DNA from: Lyophyllum atratum
Lineage: Eukaryota > Basidiomycota > Agaricomycetes > Agaricales > Lyophyllaceae
DNA length: 64,000 nt
NCBI GenBank assembly: GCA_014905825.1
Contig: JACGCN010000015.1
Coordinates: 248,001 to 312,000 of the forward strand
Reading direction: 5' to 3'
Below are positions 60,544 to 64,000 of the stretch, in pieces. Position numbers and translations under genes: made by a program. The stretch's first letter is position 1. The number at the start of each line of letters is the position of its first letter. A model generated the notes under the pieces. It had not been told where the DNA came from and made no database searches. It worked only from the letters and a program-made list of their open reading frames with translations.

Positions 60544-61573
60544 TCACTTTGATCCTGCAGGAGGCGTGTCGGCCCAGATGGGTTTTGTAGCTTCCGGGTT
60601 CGCACCGTGCGCAACCTGAACCAGTCGATCCGTGGGTGCCATAGACACAAAAACGGGCGCGAGGCAGGCAAAACCACGACAATTGGGGAAAACGTAGAGT
60701 ATGCCGGATTGTGAGAAGGGTTAGAAGATGGAGTGCCCATGCAGCGAGAGAAGAAGAAGCGGAAGTGCGCAGCCAATCAGTACAATTATTTTCGGGAGTG
60801 CATGGGGATCGCGGGCGGTGGCAACTGACCTGAGCATCCACCTGTTTCTTCATCTCCGATTCTCTGGCCGTACGAGCGGCTCTGGCTGCGTCGACTTTAC
60901 GCCGCAAATCGGGAGCCATCTCCTGTTTATGCAAATAGAGGTGAGTTTGCAAACAAGAAGCAGTCAGAAGGGAGATACAACAACACACAGCTCCGGTCTA
61001 CTGCCCCATGACGCATGAGGAATAAAGCCAAGAAGCCGGCGACATAATTGACGCGGAGGGTCCAAGGAAAAAAGAGAAGACGCAATTTATAGAAGCTTGC
61101 TCACGTTGTACAACTGTTCTTCTGTAGGTGTGGTGGCTGATGTGTGATAAAACCGAAAATAACCGAAAAAGCAAAATGTGGTGAGTACAAGGGTCTCCAC
61201 GAAGAAGAGGAATGTAGCAAATGTAGCAACAGGGTCCGCGAAATCCGCACCTTTCATAAGCACATACCCTATTGACATCACTGGGAGATGCACACAAGAC
61301 AACGAAATGAACGGCGAATCGAGGCGTATGTGGTGCGAGGCAGAATCACATGCATTGAGAGAGGCATTATCGGTCAGAGTCGTTCATGGAAGATAGAAGG
61401 ATCCATGAGGTTAAGAGGGGTTCCGTTCCGTAGGTTAAGCGCGACAGAGAGAGAAGCAGAAGGTTCGATGAATTGAGGGTCAAGAATGAGACATGTTGTT
61501 ACAGGAGAAGAGCGAAGAATGACTTACAGCCAAGCGATGCGCCAGTAAACCTCAGCCATGGAAAGGCTCCCAT
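60544..61573 (-). CDS. Small single-span membrane protein (rebuilt from four exons)
   Basis: No family was recognised, but the splice model is coherent. ATG 61573 gives MGAFPWLRFTGASLG; a long intron (about 250 nt) joins to YVLMKGADFADPVATFATFL and FFVETLVLTTFCFFGYFRFY (one or two membrane helices). HTSATTPTEEQLYN then splices (donor at about 61103) to EMAPDLRRKVDAARAARTAR and ESEMKKQVDAQ, and a third intron (about 60831-60614) joins to VAHGANPEATKPIWADTPPA GSK with TGA at 60544. The product has about 130 residues: a short N-terminus, a hydrophobic hairpin or single span, and a basic helical tail. It looks like a small mitochondrial or ER membrane protein, but I have no evidence for either. 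The gene would be missed by ORF-only searches because each exon is short. Confidence 0.65.
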
Positions 61574-61895
61574 TGTCAGTAGAGATACGAAATGCGAAGT
61601 TGGATGGTCGTCACTGTCAGTAGAGGAAACGCGGTGTGTCACAGGCAGTCACGGGGTGGCGAGAAGAATGCCGGAGCGTTGTATTTGACGTGCTGAGTTT
61701 TTCATAATCGCAGGTCAACGATGGATAACGAGCGACGCGCCCAGGCATTGAGTAAGCTACAAAGTGCGTATGCAGGACTCGACGCAAACATTAAATAAAT
61801 ATGTGGATGAGCGATGAGGGTGAATGAATATGCATGGTCGACAGCGAGCGATGGAAAAATGCAAAGCAAGAACGAAAAAGTCACTCTGGACGACA
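61574..61895 (-). other. Interval between two co-directed minus-strand genes
   Basis: 322 nt that must hold the promoter of the small membrane protein gene and the 3' end of the arrestin-like gene. No coding content was recognised. Confidence 0.45.
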
Positions 61896-63960
61896 TCAAG
61901 TCTCCGCTAGTCCAGCCTCTACCCTCGGCGCTCCCGCAGACCGTTTCCGCTTCCCGGCAAAGCCTAGCATATCGCTCGACCTCCGGCTCTTCATCTCGAT
62001 CTTCGCCAGCTCCTCCTCCCACTCCCGCATTTTCTCCTCCGGGCCCACATCCGCGCCGTGGCTTGATATGCTTGACGATGCGCTCCGGGACACACTCCCG
62101 CTCCCGCTCGCACTTGTGTTCGTCCCATTGCTGCTCCCGCTAAGCGCCGTCGAAATTCTCGGCGCAGACGAGAACAGACTCCCCATCCCGCTCCTCCTCT
62201 TTGACGCACCCTGGCTCGTTTCTGGCTGCGAAGTCGCACCACTCGACCCACTATTCCTCGACTCCGCCGCCCGCCGCCGGAACATATCCTCGTCCTCCCT
62301 CGAAACCTCAGCCCGTTCCCGATATGCACTCGCCGCCAGCCTGGCTTGCGCAAAGTCAAATGCCTTATTGTCTCGAGGCCCAGCACTGGTATGCGGTCGC
62401 CTCGGCGTTGACACCTTCCCACCCCCTCCGCTGCTTTGCCCGTTCGCCGTGCCCGTGACACTCCCCGTGCTGCTACTCCCTCCGAGCTTGCTGGATGCCT
62501 TGTACGGTGTCGGTGGCGGTGGCACCGCGTGATCAGGGTCCCGCCGGCTGCGGCGTGGTGATTTACTCTTCGACCGCCCCAATTTTTCACCGTGGTGGTT
62601 GTAGATGAGGTCATTATACTTTGACGTCGCGAGCTGCCGCTCCGCCTCGTTCGTGGAAACGATAAGGAGCTCCCTCTCGGACAGCTCGATCGATTCTATG
62701 CCGTTAGGTGATGACACACTAATCTGCGTAATCAAACACGAGGGAGGAGAGTAAATCGGTTAGCATGCGCCACTAATATGTCCATCGGAAGGGAAGCGAA
62801 GATGACGGTTGTCTTACCTTGAGGCGAGCGAAGAACCGGACGGATACTAACTCGGATTGCACGGTCTCACCGATCGCCCACCGGCTATGGGACTTGGCGG
62901 CCGGCCACTGAAGAGTGATGGTCTTACTCCACACGCCTTGGTCGTCACGGGAAAAATGGCCCGAAGATTCAGCGCCTATGACAGGAGTGGTGGTGATTTT
63001 TGAAGGAAGATGAGATGAGGGCGGTGGCGGCGAAGGAAGGGGTGGGGGGGCATGGGTAGGAGATAGAAGCGGTCGTGTGGACGAAGCAAGGGAGCTTGAC
63101 GACGGATACATGGAATGGGGAGTGATAGTGGGATTCGAGGAGGTGTCAGATGCCACTGTCGCCACGCTATTGAATCTGTGAGAGGACGGTTCTTGATACG
63201 ACGACGAAGGGGAATATGAATGTAATGAGGGAGAGGAGGATGGGGACGCCCCAGGGGATGAAGGGTTCGAGGAAGACGCTACTGAATAGAGTGAGGATGG
63301 CGTCTCTGTTGGGGAAAGCTGACCCATGGCTTCATTGAGTTGAATACGACGCTCAATCATCACGGTCGCTGTGCGGATTGAGACACCTTCGTCCATGGGA
63401 AGAAGGAAGACCTGTACAGATACAATGTCGAGAGGGCCAACGGGTGATGTCGGGGAGTTGAATGCATAGCGTATCCTTCGAGCTTTAGGCTTCGTTGTTT
63501 GGTGGAGGAGCAGGGGTCTTGGGGGGGATGGAGGTGTTGGCTCGTAGGGGGGAAGGTCGTAACGGATGAGTGGAAGTTCAAAGTGTTTGATTTGACGAGA
63601 GCCAACGCCGGATATTGGTACATGGTTCAAGACTGGAACGAAATGAGAGGAGAGAGAGAGAAAATCTAATATAAAGCGTACCAGCCTCAACCCTCCACAT
63701 GCACCGGTAGTCTACGAAGACCGCAGTACTGAAGCCTGCGACCCTCGCTGGAACGGTAATTCGGAACGGAGCCTCAAAGTCGTCGATGAGGCCATATTCT
63801 TCGCCGTCGGGTTTTGACCAGAGCACTTGGGTGTAATCGACAAGCACGTTGGAGTGCAGGACACTAACGCGTCCAAGTCGCGACTCATAACATCGGACAG
63901 AGATAGTTATTGATTTTGCCTGGAGTTGTCTGGCATCATCGTCGAGTTTGGTGCGTACGA
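61896..63960 (-). CDS. Arrestin-like domain protein, 5' end beyond the window
   Basis: A fungal arrestin-type protein; relatives act as adaptors for membrane-protein ubiquitylation and endocytosis. The first exon in view starts at an acceptor at 63961-63963 (preceded by a CTAAC branch site), so earlier exons lie to the right of the window. Segments are TKLDDDARQLQAKSITISVR, RVSVLHSNVLVDYTQVLWSK, DFEAPFRITVPARVAGFST, after an intron ISGVGSRQIKHFELPLIRYD, and later GVWSKTITLQWPAAKSHSRW and IGETVQSELVSVRFFARLK, which form a beta-sandwich pattern. A Ser/Pro-rich loop (about 63310-62990) is inserted between the sandwich halves. After an intron at about 62820-62728 follows SPNGIESIELSERELLIVST, a Ser-rich region, and the end RKRSAGAPRVEAGLAET with TGA at 61896. 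The EKMREWEEELAKIEMKSRR stretch near the end is a short coiled coil. Confidence 0.8.
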
Positions 63961-64000
63961 CTGGGCAAGGCAAGGTTAGCAAGGAAATGAGAAAAGGATT

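Noticed and set aside
61814..62532. Long plus-strand frames opposite the arrestin-like tail
   Set aside because: The minus-strand frame continues a recognisable protein and the plus frames are low-complexity Ser/Pro/Leu complements.

Overview
The window is nuclear DNA of a filamentous basidiomycete, most likely an Agaricomycete. Genes sit on both strands and are cut by many short introns (about 45-70 nt, GT...AG, usually with a CTNA-type branch site). They encode eukaryotic proteins: linker histone H1, complex I 24 kDa subunit, SERCA-type Ca2+-ATPase, Tel2, PUF proteins and an arrestin. Several are fungus-typical types (Fmp25-like, Sip5-like, GDS1/APSES regulators, bestrophin-like channel). 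I saw no transposon, rRNA, tRNA or CRISPR. Exon joins were worked out by eye from reading frame and splice sites, so gene bounds are firmer than internal exon edges.

Layout. 1-1452 (-): 5' part of an M1 aminopeptidase, leaving the left edge. 1651-6228 (-): a helical / beta / disordered / coiled-coil protein that resembles a meiotic axis protein (Red1/SYCP2 type; inference). 7782-9821 (+): bestrophin-like anion channel. 9954-10951 (-): NDUFV2 homologue. 11681-13820 (+): GH3-type adenylating enzyme. 14185-15829 (+): AKR7-like aldo-keto reductase. 15879-19164 (-): Tel2. 19394-22305 (+): secreted S41-like peptidase. 22627-23774 (-) and 26853-27999 (+): two linker histone H1 genes flanking a degenerate AMP-binding-like protein (24445-26451, +). 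29159-32260 (+): winged-helix plus APSES-like regulator. 34426-38667 (+): RRM/Pumilio RNA-binding protein. 39125-39841 (+): small MGSAASK protein. 40855-42993 (+): Fmp25-like RCC1 protein. 43477-44576 (+): acidic/basic hypothetical protein. 45085-49425 (-): three tandem secreted double-psi beta-barrel proteins. 49981 to about 51870 (-): an unresolved gene or gene remnant. 52061-55642 (-): SERCA. 56276-58149 (+): Sip5-like. 60544-61573 (-): small membrane protein rebuilt from four exons. 61896-63960 (-): arrestin-like protein whose 5' end lies beyond the right edge.

Most of the content is housekeeping, and neighbours do not form a pathway. The points most worth a second look are: (a) two H1 genes with shared intron positions around a pseudo-enzyme, an identical CCACGTGAC box upstream of both, and a triple ACGCGT cluster upstream of one; (b) the three-gene array of Kex2-site-bearing barrel proteins with a conserved C-terminal motif; (c) the Red1/SYCP2-like architecture; (d) the AMP-binding-like protein that has lost its key motifs; (e) the winged-helix/APSES combination; (f) a fungal GH3 gene. 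I found no strong evidence for a wholly new multi-gene system.
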